This document shows positions 1 to 6,643 of a stretch of DNA of 7,798 nucleotides, one piece after another (position 1 is the first letter of the stretch; each line of letters starts with the position of its first letter). The position numbers were made by a program, and so were the translations under genes. The notes beneath the pieces were generated by a model. The model saw only the letters and a program-made list of their open reading frames with translations. It was not told where the DNA came from and did not search any database. The DNA is from CALJFL01 sp964590005 (GTDB lineage: Bacteria > Pseudomonadota > Gammaproteobacteria > Pseudomonadales > Halieaceae), in NCBI GenBank assembly GCA_964590005.1, contig CAZPVJ010000178.1, positions 1 through 7,798 of the forward strand. The letters run 5' to 3'.

Positions 1-416
1 GAGAGCTGGTGAAAGCCTAACTCCAGGTCGGGCACGTGCTCGCGCTTTGCCAGCCCCAGTGGGTCCAATTTGGCTTTCTGGTGTCCGCGCTGGCGGTAGG
101 CAGAGATGAGCTGTACCACCTTGACCTGTTTACGCTCGTGCTCAGTCGCCTGGGAATCATGCTGCACGGTGGCTTCAGTGCGCACCCGCATCTTGCTGAT
201 CTGGGCGAAGCGATCGCGAATTGTGGAGTGTGGGACATCCTGGATCTGGGTGATCTCGGACTCCACCATCGGCAGCTTGTCGAAATAGTCACGCCACTGC
301 TCCGGCACACCATTGGGGTCGGTCAGGTATGACTCATAGAGGTCTTCAACATAGGTGGCGTTGCCGCCAGCGATATGGGAGCTTCGCCACAGAAGCTCCA
401 TGTTGCTCTCTTGCAT
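1..416 (-). CDS. sucA: 2-oxoglutarate dehydrogenase E1 component, N-terminal part (runs off left edge)
   Basis: This is the first 138 codons of the thiamine-diphosphate-dependent E1 subunit of the cytoplasmic 2-oxoglutarate dehydrogenase complex, which decarboxylates 2-oxoglutarate and passes the succinyl group to E2 (SucB). Translation of the minus strand from the ATG at 416-414 is open to the window edge. It reads like the SucA N-terminus: an E2-binding-type segment early on (LYESYLTDPNGVPEQWRDYF, residues 26-45), then KQVKVVQLISAYRQRGHQ (residues 96-113) and KLDPLG (residues 116-121), which match the conserved start of the E1 core. The start is supported by a GGAAGGG ribosome binding site at 428-422, five bases upstream. 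An internal ATG (401-399) is less likely because it lacks such a site. The active-site regions lie outside the window. It follows sdhB on the same strand after 189 bases, as in the E. coli sdh-suc cluster. Identification rests on remembered SucA sequences. Confidence 0.93.
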   Translation of the reverse strand, partial: MQESNMELLWRSSHIAGGNATYVEDLYESYLTDPNGVPEQWRDYFDKLPMVESEITQIQDVPHSTIRDRFAQISKMRVRTEATVQHDSQATEHERKQVKVVQLISAYRQRGHQKAKLDPLGLAKREHVPDLELGFHQL

Positions 417-605
417 TTTCGCCCTTCCGGGAAGCAGTATGGCCGGGAAACCCGACCGACAGACCCTGAGTTTAGCAACGCCGACAAGATCACGCTGAGT
501 TTAGCGTTCCGAGATATCGTCCTGACTCAGTGAGACGAGTACAGGCCTGTCGGTGAAACTACCTAAAATCCTTTTAATTCAATAACCTAGAAACTCTACT
601 TAAGG
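417..605 (-). other. sdhB-sucA intergenic spacer / sucA leader
   Basis: This 189-base spacer holds no gene that I can support. Visible elements are a perfect 11-bp direct repeat (CTGAGTTTAGC on the plus strand at 466-476 and 495-505), a perfect palindrome ACAGGCCTGT at 541-550, and an imperfect stem pairing 521-528 with 537-545 that would compete with that palindrome. On the minus-strand RNA a hairpin forms from GGTCGGG (457-451), a UUU loop and CCCGGCC (447-441), with one G-U pair, 24 bases upstream of the sucA start. There is no GC-rich stem followed by a T run after sdhB, so no intrinsic terminator is seen. No convincing -35/-10 pair was found either. Readthrough from sdhCDAB into sucA, as known in E. 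coli, is the simplest reading. Confidence 0.6.
466..505. repeat. Two direct copies of an 11-bp motif in the sucA leader
   Basis: CTGAGTTTAGC occurs at 466-476 and again at 495-505, 29 bases from start to start. The right copy is flanked so that ACGCT and AGCGT form 5-bp inverted arms around it (493-508); the left copy lacks this. Function is unknown. A regulator or processing site ahead of sucA is possible, and chance is not excluded. Confidence 0.4.
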
Positions 606-1310
606 TTATGTCGCACGCGTCAATAGCATGTTTCTGATGTGACCGATGGCCTTGGTGGGATTTAAACCCTTGGGGCATACGTTCACGCAGTTCTGGATTC
701 CGTGGCAACGGAATACGCTGAAGGGATCATCCAGCTTCGCCAGGCGCTCGTCTGTCGCGGTATCGCGGCTATCGGCGAGGAAACGATACGATTGCAGCAG
801 GCCCGCTGGGCCGATAAAGCGATCAGGGTTCCACCAGAATGACGGGCAACTGGTAGAACAGCAGGCACAGAGAATGCACTCGTAAAGTCCGTCGAGCTTG
901 GCTCGTTCCTCCGGCGTCTGAAGGCGTTCGATGGCGGGTGCCGGAGTATTGTTCTGGAGGTACGGCTGCACTTTTTCGTACTGCGCGTAGAACATACTCA
1001 TGTCAACGACCAGATCCCTGATAACGGGCAGCCCTGGTAAGGGGCGCACGACCAGCTTGTTGTTCTTGACCGTTTCCGACAACGGGGTAATGCAGGCCAG
1101 GCCGTTCTTACCGTTCATGTTGAGCCCGTCGGAACCACACACGCCCTCGCGACAGGAGCGCCGATAAGTCACCGTAGTGTCCTGCGCCTTGATCTGCTCC
1201 AGGACGTCCAGGACCATGAGGTCTTTACCGCCGGTATCCAACTGGAAGTCTTCCATACGCGGCTCCGCGTCCACTTCCGGGTTGTAACGATAAATGCTTA
1301 CTTGCAACAT
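606..1310 (-). CDS. sdhB: Succinate dehydrogenase iron-sulfur subunit
   Basis: SdhB carries electrons from the FAD of SdhA to ubiquinone through three iron-sulfur clusters, on the cytoplasmic face of the inner membrane. The 234-residue protein is close to the 238 of E. coli. The N-terminal ferredoxin domain has the 2Fe-2S ligands C53, C58, D61 and C73 (SCREGVCGSDGLNMNG and following). The C-terminal domain has the 4Fe-4S ligands C145, C148, C151 and C212 and the 3Fe-4S ligands C155, C202 and C208. W160 and H203 correspond to the ubiquinone-site residues W164 and H207 of E. coli. The ATG at 1310 has a GAGG ribosome binding site nine bases upstream, and the gene starts 13 bases after sdhA, so it is the last sdh cistron of the operon. 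Nothing in it looks degraded. Confidence 0.98.
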   Translation of the reverse strand: MLQVSIYRYNPEVDAEPRMEDFQLDTGGKDLMVLDVLEQIKAQDTTVTYRRSCREGVCGSDGLNMNGKNGLACITPLSETVKNNKLVVRPLPGLPVIRDLVVDMSMFYAQYEKVQPYLQNNTPAPAIERLQTPEERAKLDGLYECILCACCSTSCPSFWWNPDRFIGPAGLLQSYRFLADSRDTATDERLAKLDDPFSVFRCHGIQNCVNVCPKGLNPTKAIGHIRNMLLTRAT

Positions 1311-1323
1311 GTATCAATGCCTC

Positions 1324-3096
1324 TTAGTAGGTGCGGATCTTCGGCTGGAAGGTATCCACAGTCTTCGGTGTGAAGTTGACTGAGCGTTTGCCAACCCGCT
1401 TGTCGTCCGGGTAGTACATGGAGTGGCACAGCCAGTTCTCGTCATCGCGCTCCTGGAAATCATCGCGCGCGTGCGCACCACGGCTTTCATCGCGGGCTTC
1501 GGCCGTAATGGCCGTAGCCTCCGCAACTTCAAACAGGTTTTGCAACTCCAGCGCTTCGATGCGCGCTGTATTGAATGCGCTGCTCTTATCGTCGAGCCTG
1601 GCGTTCGTAATACGTTCACGCAAATCTGCCAGCTTGGTGATCCCCTCACGCATAAACTCGCCATTGCGGAATACACCGAAGTGGTTCTGCATGGTGCTTT
1701 GCAGTTCCTTGCGCAGGTCAGCGACACTCTCGCCACCAGTGCTGTTATTCAGCTTATCAAGACGCGAGTTGGCTTGCTCGAGGTCGCTATCGGATGCGTC
1801 GCGCATCTCAACGCCCTCGCGCAGCGCGGTTTCGATGAACAGTCCCGAGGCACGCCCGAATACCACGAGATCAAGCAGTGAATTGCCTCCGAGGCGGTTG
1901 GCGCCGTGAACAGACACACAGGCTACTTCTCCGCAGGCATACAAGCCCGGAATAATCTCATCGTTGCCATTAGCGTCGACCGTGAGTGCCTGGCCGTGAA
2001 CATTGGTTGGAATGCCACCCATCATATAATGACAAGTCGGCACCACTGGAATGGGCTCCTTGACCGGGTCAGCATGAGCAAACGTCCTGGATAACTCACA
2101 AATACCTGGCAGACGGCTCTCCAGAACCTCTTCTCCCAGGTGATCCAGCTTCAGGAAGACGTGGTCCCCTTCCGGACCACAGCCTCGGCCCTCAATAATT
2201 TCCAGAACCATAGAGCGGGCCACAACATCGCGGCCGGCCAGGTCCTTGGCATTAGGAGCATAGCGCTCCATGAAGCGTTCGCCATCTTTGTTGATCAGAT
2301 AGCCACCCTCTCCGCGACACCCCTCTGTTACCAGGGTGCCCGCACCATGGATACCAGTGGGATGGAACTGCCACATCTCGATGTCCTGGACCGGAAACCC
2401 TGCCCGCAGTGACATGCCAATACCGTCACCGGTATTGATATGGGCATTGGTTGTGGACGCATAAATTCGTCCCGCGCCACCGGTGGCAAATACAGTCGCC
2501 TTGGATTTTACGAAGACAGTCTCTCCGGTCTCTATGCAGATCGCCGTCACACCGACTACCGCGCCATCCTGGTTCTTGACGATGTCGGTGGCAAACCACT
2601 CATTGAAGAAGACAGTGTTGTTCTTCATATTGTTCTGGTACAGCGTGTGCAAAAGTGCGTGACCGGTACGGTCCGCCGCCGCACAGGTTCTCGCAGCCTG
2701 GCCGCCTTCACCAAAGTTCTTCGATTGACCGCCAAAGGGTCGCTGATAAATCCTGCCCTCCTCGGTTCGGGAGAATGGCAGCCCCATGTGCTCCAGCTCG
2801 AAGATGGCCTCAGGGCCGACGCTGCACATGTATTCGATGGCATCCTGGTCGCCGATGTAATCAGAGCCTTTCACGGTGTCATACATGTGCCAACGCCAAT
2901 CGTCCTCAGGGTCGGCGCTGGCAATCGCGCAGGTAATACCACCCTGGGCAGACACTGTATGGGACCGGGTCGGAAATACCTTGGTAATCACTGCGGTTTT
3001 GTAGCCGGACTGTGCGAGTTGCAGAGCGGCCCGCATTCCGGCGCCGCCACCACCGACGATTACACCGTCAAAAGAAATCGTGCGCATTGCTGCCAT
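1324..3096 (-). CDS. sdhA: Succinate dehydrogenase flavoprotein subunit
   Basis: SdhA is the catalytic subunit of complex II, oxidising succinate to fumarate with covalent FAD. At 590 residues it matches the family length (588 in E. coli). Near the N-terminus is the dinucleotide-binding motif VGGGGAG (residues 14-20), followed by FPTRSHTVSAQGG with H46, the residue that carries the covalent FAD. The substrate-site residues are present: H245 in HPTG, R289 in DLAGRD (the proton-transfer arginine), H356 in CHYMMGG and R401 in NRLGGNS. The C-terminal domain has SRGAH (538-542) and DDENWLCHS (551-559) and ends in the typical KIRTY. The ATG at 3096 is preferred because the next residues align with family N-termini. 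It lies three bases after the sdhD stop and has only a weak GGGG site about ten bases upstream, so translation is probably coupled to sdhD. An internal ATG at codon 4 is the alternative. Confidence 0.98.
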   Translation of the reverse strand: MAAMRTISFDGVIVGGGGAGMRAALQLAQSGYKTAVITKVFPTRSHTVSAQGGITCAIASADPEDDWRWHMYDTVKGSDYIGDQDAIEYMCSVGPEAIFELEHMGLPFSRTEEGRIYQRPFGGQSKNFGEGGQAARTCAAADRTGHALLHTLYQNNMKNNTVFFNEWFATDIVKNQDGAVVGVTAICIETGETVFVKSKATVFATGGAGRIYASTTNAHINTGDGIGMSLRAGFPVQDIEMWQFHPTGIHGAGTLVTEGCRGEGGYLINKDGERFMERYAPNAKDLAGRDVVARSMVLEIIEGRGCGPEGDHVFLKLDHLGEEVLESRLPGICELSRTFAHADPVKEPIPVVPTCHYMMGGIPTNVHGQALTVDANGNDEIIPGLYACGEVACVSVHGANRLGGNSLLDLVVFGRASGLFIETALREGVEMRDASDSDLEQANSRLDKLNNSTGGESVADLRKELQSTMQNHFGVFRNGEFMREGITKLADLRERITNARLDDKSSAFNTARIEALELQNLFEVAEATAITAEARDESRGAHARDDFQERDDENWLCHSMYYPDDKRVGKRSVNFTPKTVDTFQPKIRTY

Positions 3097-3099
3097 AAC

Positions 3100-3462
3100 T
3101 CAGTAACCCCAAAGGATCTGGATGCTCCAGACCACGTAAACGAAAATCAACAGGCTGCTGCCAATCTGGCAAGTGATACGCAAAACGTTACCAACAGTGC
3201 CCATCAGGCGCTCGGTCAGGTAGTCGGTAAACACAGCCCACATCCCTATCCAGGCATGCGCAGCGAGAGACAGAATTGCCAGCAGGCTGAAAATTCTCAT
3301 CCAGGTCTGCTCAAACAGCGCTTTCCACTCGGCGTACTCCACGCCGCCGCCAATGGAGAAACCCAGCACAGTGAAATACGCCAGCAAAATAACAGCGCTG
3401 ACCCGCTGGACCAGCCAATCGGAGAGGCCGGAGCGGCCAAAACTCGTTACTGCAGTTACCAT
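3100..3462 (-). CDS. sdhD: Succinate dehydrogenase membrane anchor subunit D
   Basis: SdhD is one of two inner-membrane anchor subunits of complex II that hold heme b and the ubiquinone site. With the ATG at 3462 it has 120 residues and three hydrophobic segments (about 20-40, 58-78 and 95-117). The segment HAWIGMWAVFTDY contains H69, equivalent to the E. coli heme ligand H71, and the D80-Y81 pair, equivalent to D82-Y83 of the quinone pocket. The family-typical C-terminus WGY is present. The ATG at 3462 is chosen over an in-frame GTG at 3468 because the strong GGGAGG site (3477-3472) is nine bases from the ATG but only three from the GTG. The start overlaps the end of sdhC by seven bases (ATGGTAA), which implies translational coupling. 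The ribosome binding site lies in the last codons of sdhC. Confidence 0.95.
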   Translation of the reverse strand: MVTAVTSFGRSGLSDWLVQRVSAVILLAYFTVLGFSIGGGVEYAEWKALFEQTWMRIFSLLAILSLAAHAWIGMWAVFTDYLTERLMGTVGNVLRITCQIGSSLLIFVYVVWSIQILWGY

Positions 3463-3830
3463 ATCCACAATCCTCCCAGCGCAATGAGCACCGCCGACAC
3501 GACAAATACGATTCGGGCACCTAACACGCCGCCTTCCATCGTCTCACCAATGCCAAAGTCGGCCACCAGGTGTTTAATGCCAGCCACCGTGTGGTACATC
3601 AGCCCGGCGAAAACAGCCCACAATACAAACTTGACCAGCGGACTACCCAGCGTGTCCACCAGGCTGTCGAAACTTTCGGGACTTTTGAGGCTGGCATCGA
3701 GTACCCAGATGAGCACAGCCATGCCGATGAAGATAAACACGCCGGAAGCGCGGTGTGTGATGGACGCCCATGCGGTGATGGGCAGCCGCATGGTGCTTAT
3801 GTCCAGGTTTACGGGACGATTGTCTTTCAC
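3456..3830 (-). CDS. sdhC: Succinate dehydrogenase cytochrome b556 subunit C
   Basis: SdhC is the large membrane anchor of complex II, and with SdhD it binds heme b and ubiquinone. The 124-residue protein opens with RPVNLD (residues 5-10), a typical SdhC signature. SITHRASG (23-30) follows, where S23 and R27 correspond to the E. coli quinone-site residues S27 and R31. Three membrane segments lie at about 28-46, 64-84 and 104-124. YHTVAGIKHLVAD (79-91) carries H80, equivalent to the heme ligand H84. The start is a GTG at 3830 with no recognisable ribosome binding site. In-frame upstream codons run back to a TAA without another good start, and family alignment supports this N-terminus. It is the first sdh cistron, about 100 nt downstream of a good predicted promoter. 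A mini-ORF overlapping its start by GTGA may deliver ribosomes (separate entry). Confidence 0.95.
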   Translation of the reverse strand: MKDNRPVNLDISTMRLPITAWASITHRASGVFIFIGMAVLIWVLDASLKSPESFDSLVDTLGSPLVKFVLWAVFAGLMYHTVAGIKHLVADFGIGETMEGGVLGARIVFVVSAVLIALGGLWIW

Positions 3831-3844
3831 AATATTAGTACCAT
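3827..3844 (-). CDS. Candidate five-codon leader ORF overlapping the sdhC start
   Basis: On the minus strand, ATG at 3844-3842 opens a five-codon frame (M-V-L-I-L) that ends in TGA at 3829-3827. The TGA overlaps the GTG start of sdhC (3830-3828) as GTGA, the usual geometry for stop-start translational coupling. sdhC itself has no visible ribosome binding site, while an AGGGCG stretch lies at 3858-3853, eight bases before this ATG. That stretch is in the 3' arm of a GC hairpin, so access to it could be regulated. Whether the mini-ORF is translated cannot be seen from one sequence, and it is short enough to occur by chance. Confidence 0.3.
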   Translation of the reverse strand: MVLIL

Positions 3845-3852
3845 TGTCGTGA

Positions 3853-3865
3853 CGCCCTGGGGGCG
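3853..3865 (-). promoter_or_regulatory. GC hairpin in the sdhC leader RNA
   Basis: In the minus-strand RNA, CGCCC (3865-3861), a three-base CCA loop and GGGCG (3857-3853) form a five-pair all-GC stem 22 bases before the sdhC GTG. The 3' arm contains the only purine-rich candidate ribosome binding site near sdhC. No T run follows, so it is not a terminator. A role in masking ribosome access or stabilising the mRNA is inference. Confidence 0.4.
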
Positions 3866-3935
3866 ATTAACAGAGCTGGGCAAGGCCAGTACGCGGGCCG
3901 GGCTCAAGGGCCAGACCAAGTGTAAAACGCGCGAA

Positions 3936-3964
3936 ATTATAAGGACTTAGCTGCGGGATTACAA
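3936..3964 (-). promoter_or_regulatory. sigma70-type promoter for sdhCDAB
   Basis: On the minus strand, a -35 box TTGTAA (3964-3959, four of six consensus bases) is followed by a 17-base spacer and a perfect -10 box TATAAT (3941-3936). The predicted transcription start is near 3929, giving a leader of about 100 nt before the sdhC GTG. The box quality, spacing and position directly upstream of the operon all support it. An inverted repeat at 3973-3983 lies just upstream of the -35 box. I do not see a convincing CRP or ArcA consensus site. Confidence 0.75.
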
Positions 3965-3972
3965 TCTGGAAG

Positions 3973-3983
3973 CCACCCGGTGG
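3973..3983. promoter_or_regulatory. Inverted repeat upstream of the sdhC promoter, possible operator
   Basis: CCACC-C-GGTGG is a perfect 5-bp inverted repeat with a one-base centre, centred about 49 bases upstream of the predicted sdhC transcription start. That is a typical position for an activator. No known regulator consensus is recognised, and such short repeats do occur by chance. Confidence 0.25.
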
Positions 3984-4087
3984 AGGCTGTCGAGCAAATG
4001 TTCCGAATTTCGTCGATCTCCCCATAGGGCGTTCGTGGATTTTTGGCCCCAATTCGGTGCAGATAGGCTCAGAAACGCGCTGATCAA

Positions 4088-4115
4088 TTGACAAAAGTAG
4101 CGGACTCTCTATAGT
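4088..4115 (+). promoter_or_regulatory. sigma70-type promoter for gltA
   Basis: A perfect -35 box TTGACA (4088-4093), a 16-base spacer and a -10 box TATAGT (4110-4115, five of six) lie directly upstream of gltA. The expected start near 4122 gives a short leader of about 29 nt containing the AGGA ribosome binding site (4141-4144). This promoter diverges from the sdhC promoter, with about 120 bp between the two -35 boxes. Confidence 0.8.
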
Positions 4116-4150
4116 TGAGCACCCCACGGAATGAACCATCAGGACCCCAT

Positions 4151-5440
4151 ATGTCAGACAAGAAAGCCAGCCTGAAAATTGATGGCCTCGACGAGGCAAT
4201 CGAGCTGCCGATTTACTCGGGCACCATCGGCCCGGACGTGGTCGATGTAGGCGGCCTCACCGGCCAGGGCATGTTCACCTATGACCCCGGCTTTGTCTCA
4301 ACCGCTTCGTGCGAATCACAAATCACCTATATAGATGGCGGCAATGGTGTACTGCTGCATCGCGGCTACCCAATTGACCAGCTGGCCGAGCATTCCGATT
4401 ACCTCGAGACCTGTTACCTGCTCCTCTATGGGGAATTGCCCAACGCCGAACAAAAGAAGACGTTTGTCGACACGGTCCACAATCACACCATGGTGCACGA
4501 GCAGATCCGTACCTTCTTCAATGGTTTTCGTCGCGATGCCCACCCTATGGCCATCATGTGCGGTGTTGTAGGGGCCTTATCCGCCTTCTATCACGACTCA
4601 CTGGACATCTCGGACGAGCATCACCGCCAGGTAGCCGCTTTCAGGCTGATCGCCAAAATGCCGACGCTGGCCGCTATGAGTTACAAATTTTCTATTGGCC
4701 AGCCGTTCATGTACCCGGATAACGACCTGACCTACTCCGAAAATTTCCTGCATATGATGTTTGGCAACCCTTGCGAGCCAAGCAACGTCAGCCCTGTGCT
4801 CGCCCGGGCGATGGACCGTATCTTCCTGCTCCACGCTGATCACGAGCAAAATGCCTCGACCTCTACCGTGAGACTGGCAGGTTCTTCAGGCGCCAATCCC
4901 TTTGCCTGTATAGCGGCGGGAATCGCGGCCCTCTGGGGGCCCTCGCACGGCGGGGCCAACGAGGCCGTACTGGAAATGCTCGAAGAGATAGGCGATGTCT
5001 CTCGCATTGACGACTTTGTCGCCCGAGCCAAGGATAAGGAAGACCCCTTCCGGCTGATGGGCTTTGGGCACCGGGTTTATAAGAACTTCGATCCGCGCGC
5101 CAAGGTCATGAAAGAAGCCGCCGACGAGGTGCTGGCCGAGCTGGGCATCGAAAACGAACCGCTATTGGCGATCGCCAAGCGGCTCGAAGAAATTGCCCTG
5201 GAAGATGATTACTTCATTTCGAAAAAACTCTACCCCAATGTGGATTTTTACTCGGGCATCATACTCAAGGCTATCGGCATACCGACCAGCATGTTCACTG
5301 TCATATTTGCAGTGGGCAGAACGGTGGGCTGGATTGCCCATTGGAATGAGATGATATCGGGCAGTTACCGCATCGGCCGACCGCGCCAGCTGTACACAGG
5401 GCATGCCCAGAGGGACTTCGTCCAGCTGGATCAGCGCTAG
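4151..5440 (+). CDS. gltA: Citrate synthase (type II, hexameric class)
   Basis: Citrate synthase condenses acetyl-CoA with oxaloacetate to give citrate, the entry step of the TCA cycle, in the cytoplasm. The protein has 429 residues (427 in E. coli). It shows ADHEQNASTSTVR with H231, GPSHGGANEA with the catalytic H266, GFGHRVYKNFDPRA with H307 and DFYSG with D365, so the catalytic set is complete. RIGRPRQLYTG near the C-terminus is the usual substrate-binding end. The N-terminal domain (about residues 1-60) and C208 in the CEP motif, equivalent to E. coli C206 near the NADH site, point to the NADH-inhibited Gram-negative class; the inhibition itself is inference. The ATG at 4151 is chosen because AGGA lies six bases upstream. 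An in-frame TTG at 4115 overlaps the -10 box and cannot be the start. The gene diverges from sdhCDAB and is followed by its own terminator. Confidence 0.98.
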   Translation: MSDKKASLKIDGLDEAIELPIYSGTIGPDVVDVGGLTGQGMFTYDPGFVSTASCESQITYIDGGNGVLLHRGYPIDQLAEHSDYLETCYLLLYGELPNAEQKKTFVDTVHNHTMVHEQIRTFFNGFRRDAHPMAIMCGVVGALSAFYHDSLDISDEHHRQVAAFRLIAKMPTLAAMSYKFSIGQPFMYPDNDLTYSENFLHMMFGNPCEPSNVSPVLARAMDRIFLLHADHEQNASTSTVRLAGSSGANPFACIAAGIAALWGPSHGGANEAVLEMLEEIGDVSRIDDFVARAKDKEDPFRLMGFGHRVYKNFDPRAKVMKEAADEVLAELGIENEPLLAIAKRLEEIALEDDYFISKKLYPNVDFYSGIILKAIGIPTSMFTVIFAVGRTVGWIAHWNEMISGSYRIGRPRQLYTGHAQRDFVQLDQR

Positions 5441-5455
5441 CTCAGGAGAGCGCTC

Positions 5456-5481
5456 AAAAAGGCCGCACTGCGGCCTTTTTT
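5456..5481 (+). terminator. Intrinsic terminator of gltA
   Basis: An 11-pair stem (AAAAAGGCCGC at 5456-5466 with GCGGCCTTTTT at 5470-5480) with a three-base ACT loop runs into a six-T tract. It lies 15 bases after the gltA stop codon, so gltA is probably transcribed alone. The symmetric A and T runs make it potentially bidirectional. Confidence 0.92.
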
Positions 5482-5521
5482 GTTGCTAACATAACGGCTT
5501 ACTTTACGGACGTATTTCTCC

Positions 5522-6643
5522 ATGACCGACATCGTGATCAGCGGCACCGGCCTCTATACCCCGAGCGACTCCATCAGCAATGCTGAGCTTGTCGAGTCGT
5601 ATAACACCTATGTCGATAACTACAACCGCGACAATGCCGATGCCATCGCGCGCGGCGATCTGCCTGCCCTACAGCATTCCTCAGTAGAGTTCATAGAAAA
5701 AGCCTCAGGCATCAAATCACGTTACGTCGTCAATAAAGACGGTATTCTCGATCCCGCGCGGATGACACCGCGGATACCGGAGCGTGGCAACGAAGAGCAG
5801 TCGGTGATGTGCGAGATGGCGGTGGCGGCCTCTCGCGAGGCGCTGGCCCAGGCTGGCAAAGAACCCGGTGATATCGACGCGGTGATCGTGGCGGCCTCAA
5901 ACATGCAGCGCGCCTACCCTGCAATCGCTGTCGAGGTTCAGGACGCACTGGGCATAAAGGGCTTTGGTTTTGACATGAATGTGGCGTGTTCCTCTGCCAC
6001 CTTTGGCATTCAGCAGGCCCGGGACAGCATCGCCAATGGCAGCGCGGCTTGCGTGCTGGTAGTCAACCCGGAGATCTGCTCGGGGCATCTAAACTTTCGC
6101 GACAGGGACTCCCACTTCATCTTTGGTGATGTGTGTACAGCCGTTGTTCTTGAGCGTGCCGATACCGCAACCTCAGACGATCAGTACCTGATTGTCGATA
6201 GCAAATTACAGACCATTTACTCCAATAATATCCGCAACAATTTCGGCTTCCTCAATCGGGGTGACGAATCAGGCGAGGGGCAACCCGACAAGCTGTTCGT
6301 CCAGGAAGGTCGCAAGGTATTCAAAGAGGTATGCCCTGCCGTAGCAGCTCAGATCTCCCAGCAACTGGAAGCACTGGATATTCCGGCAACAGCACTCAAG
6401 CGCATGTGGCTGCACCAGGCTAATTTGAGCATGAATCAGCTTATCGCCAAGCGAGTACTCGGTCGGGAGGCCAGCGACGAGGAAGCACCCACCATCCTGG
6501 ACGAATACGCCAATACCAGTTCAGCCGGTTCGGTTATTGCTTTCCATAAGCATCGCAGCGACTTCAAAAGTGGCGACAAAGGCGTATTGTGTTCCTTCGG
6601 CGCCGGATACAGCATCGGCAGCGTGGTTCTGGAAAAGCTTTAG
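5522..6643 (+). CDS. Beta-ketoacyl-ACP synthase III family protein (long FabH-like)
   Basis: KAS III enzymes condense an acyl-CoA with malonyl-ACP to prime fatty-acid chains in the cytoplasm. The 373-residue protein has the full Cys-His-Asn triad: C156 in NVACSSATFG, H298 in WLHQAN and N331 in YANTSSAGS. It ends with the glycine-rich CSFGAGYSIGS (357-367) that closes the thiolase fold. It is longer than classical FabH (about 317). Comparing C156 with E. coli C112, most of the extra length lies before the cysteine, at about residues 26-56 and 73-92. This resembles the long KAS III type seen in Pseudomonas and marine gammaproteobacteria; as I recall, one such Pseudomonas enzyme (PA3286) takes octanoyl-CoA from beta-oxidation. 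The primer used here cannot be read from the sequence. The ribosome binding site is weak (GGA, 11 bases upstream of the ATG). It is not next to other fab genes, stands alone after the gltA terminator and converges on hisC. Confidence 0.9.
   Translation: MTDIVISGTGLYTPSDSISNAELVESYNTYVDNYNRDNADAIARGDLPALQHSSVEFIEKASGIKSRYVVNKDGILDPARMTPRIPERGNEEQSVMCEMAVAASREALAQAGKEPGDIDAVIVAASNMQRAYPAIAVEVQDALGIKGFGFDMNVACSSATFGIQQARDSIANGSAACVLVVNPEICSGHLNFRDRDSHFIFGDVCTAVVLERADTATSDDQYLIVDSKLQTIYSNNIRNNFGFLNRGDESGEGQPDKLFVQEGRKVFKEVCPAVAAQISQQLEALDIPATALKRMWLHQANLSMNQLIAKRVLGREASDEEAPTILDEYANTSSAGSVIAFHKHRSDFKSGDKGVLCSFGAGYSIGSVVLEKL

Noticed and set aside
17..332. Two overlapping small open frames, one on each strand, at the left edge
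   Set aside because: Both are shadows of the partial sucA frame, which is continuous from 416 to the edge and matches SucA family sequence.
3463..3468. A GTG start for sdhD six bases upstream of the chosen ATG
   Set aside because: It is only three bases from the GGGAGG site, too close for normal initiation. The ATG at 3462 is nine bases away.
2440..3852. A 470-codon open frame on the plus strand, antisense to sdhA, sdhD and sdhC
   Set aside because: It lies opposite three unmistakable genes with complete active sites. The translation has no recognisable domain and looks like a frame left open by the codon use of the opposite strand.
4115..4150. An upstream TTG start that would add 12 residues to citrate synthase
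   Set aside because: The TTG overlaps the -10 box of the gltA promoter, lying before the expected transcription start. The ATG at 4151 has a well-spaced AGGA site and fits the family length.
3867..4199. A 110-codon minus-strand open frame between sdhC and gltA
   Set aside because: It covers both predicted promoters and the gltA start, and the protein has no recognisable features.
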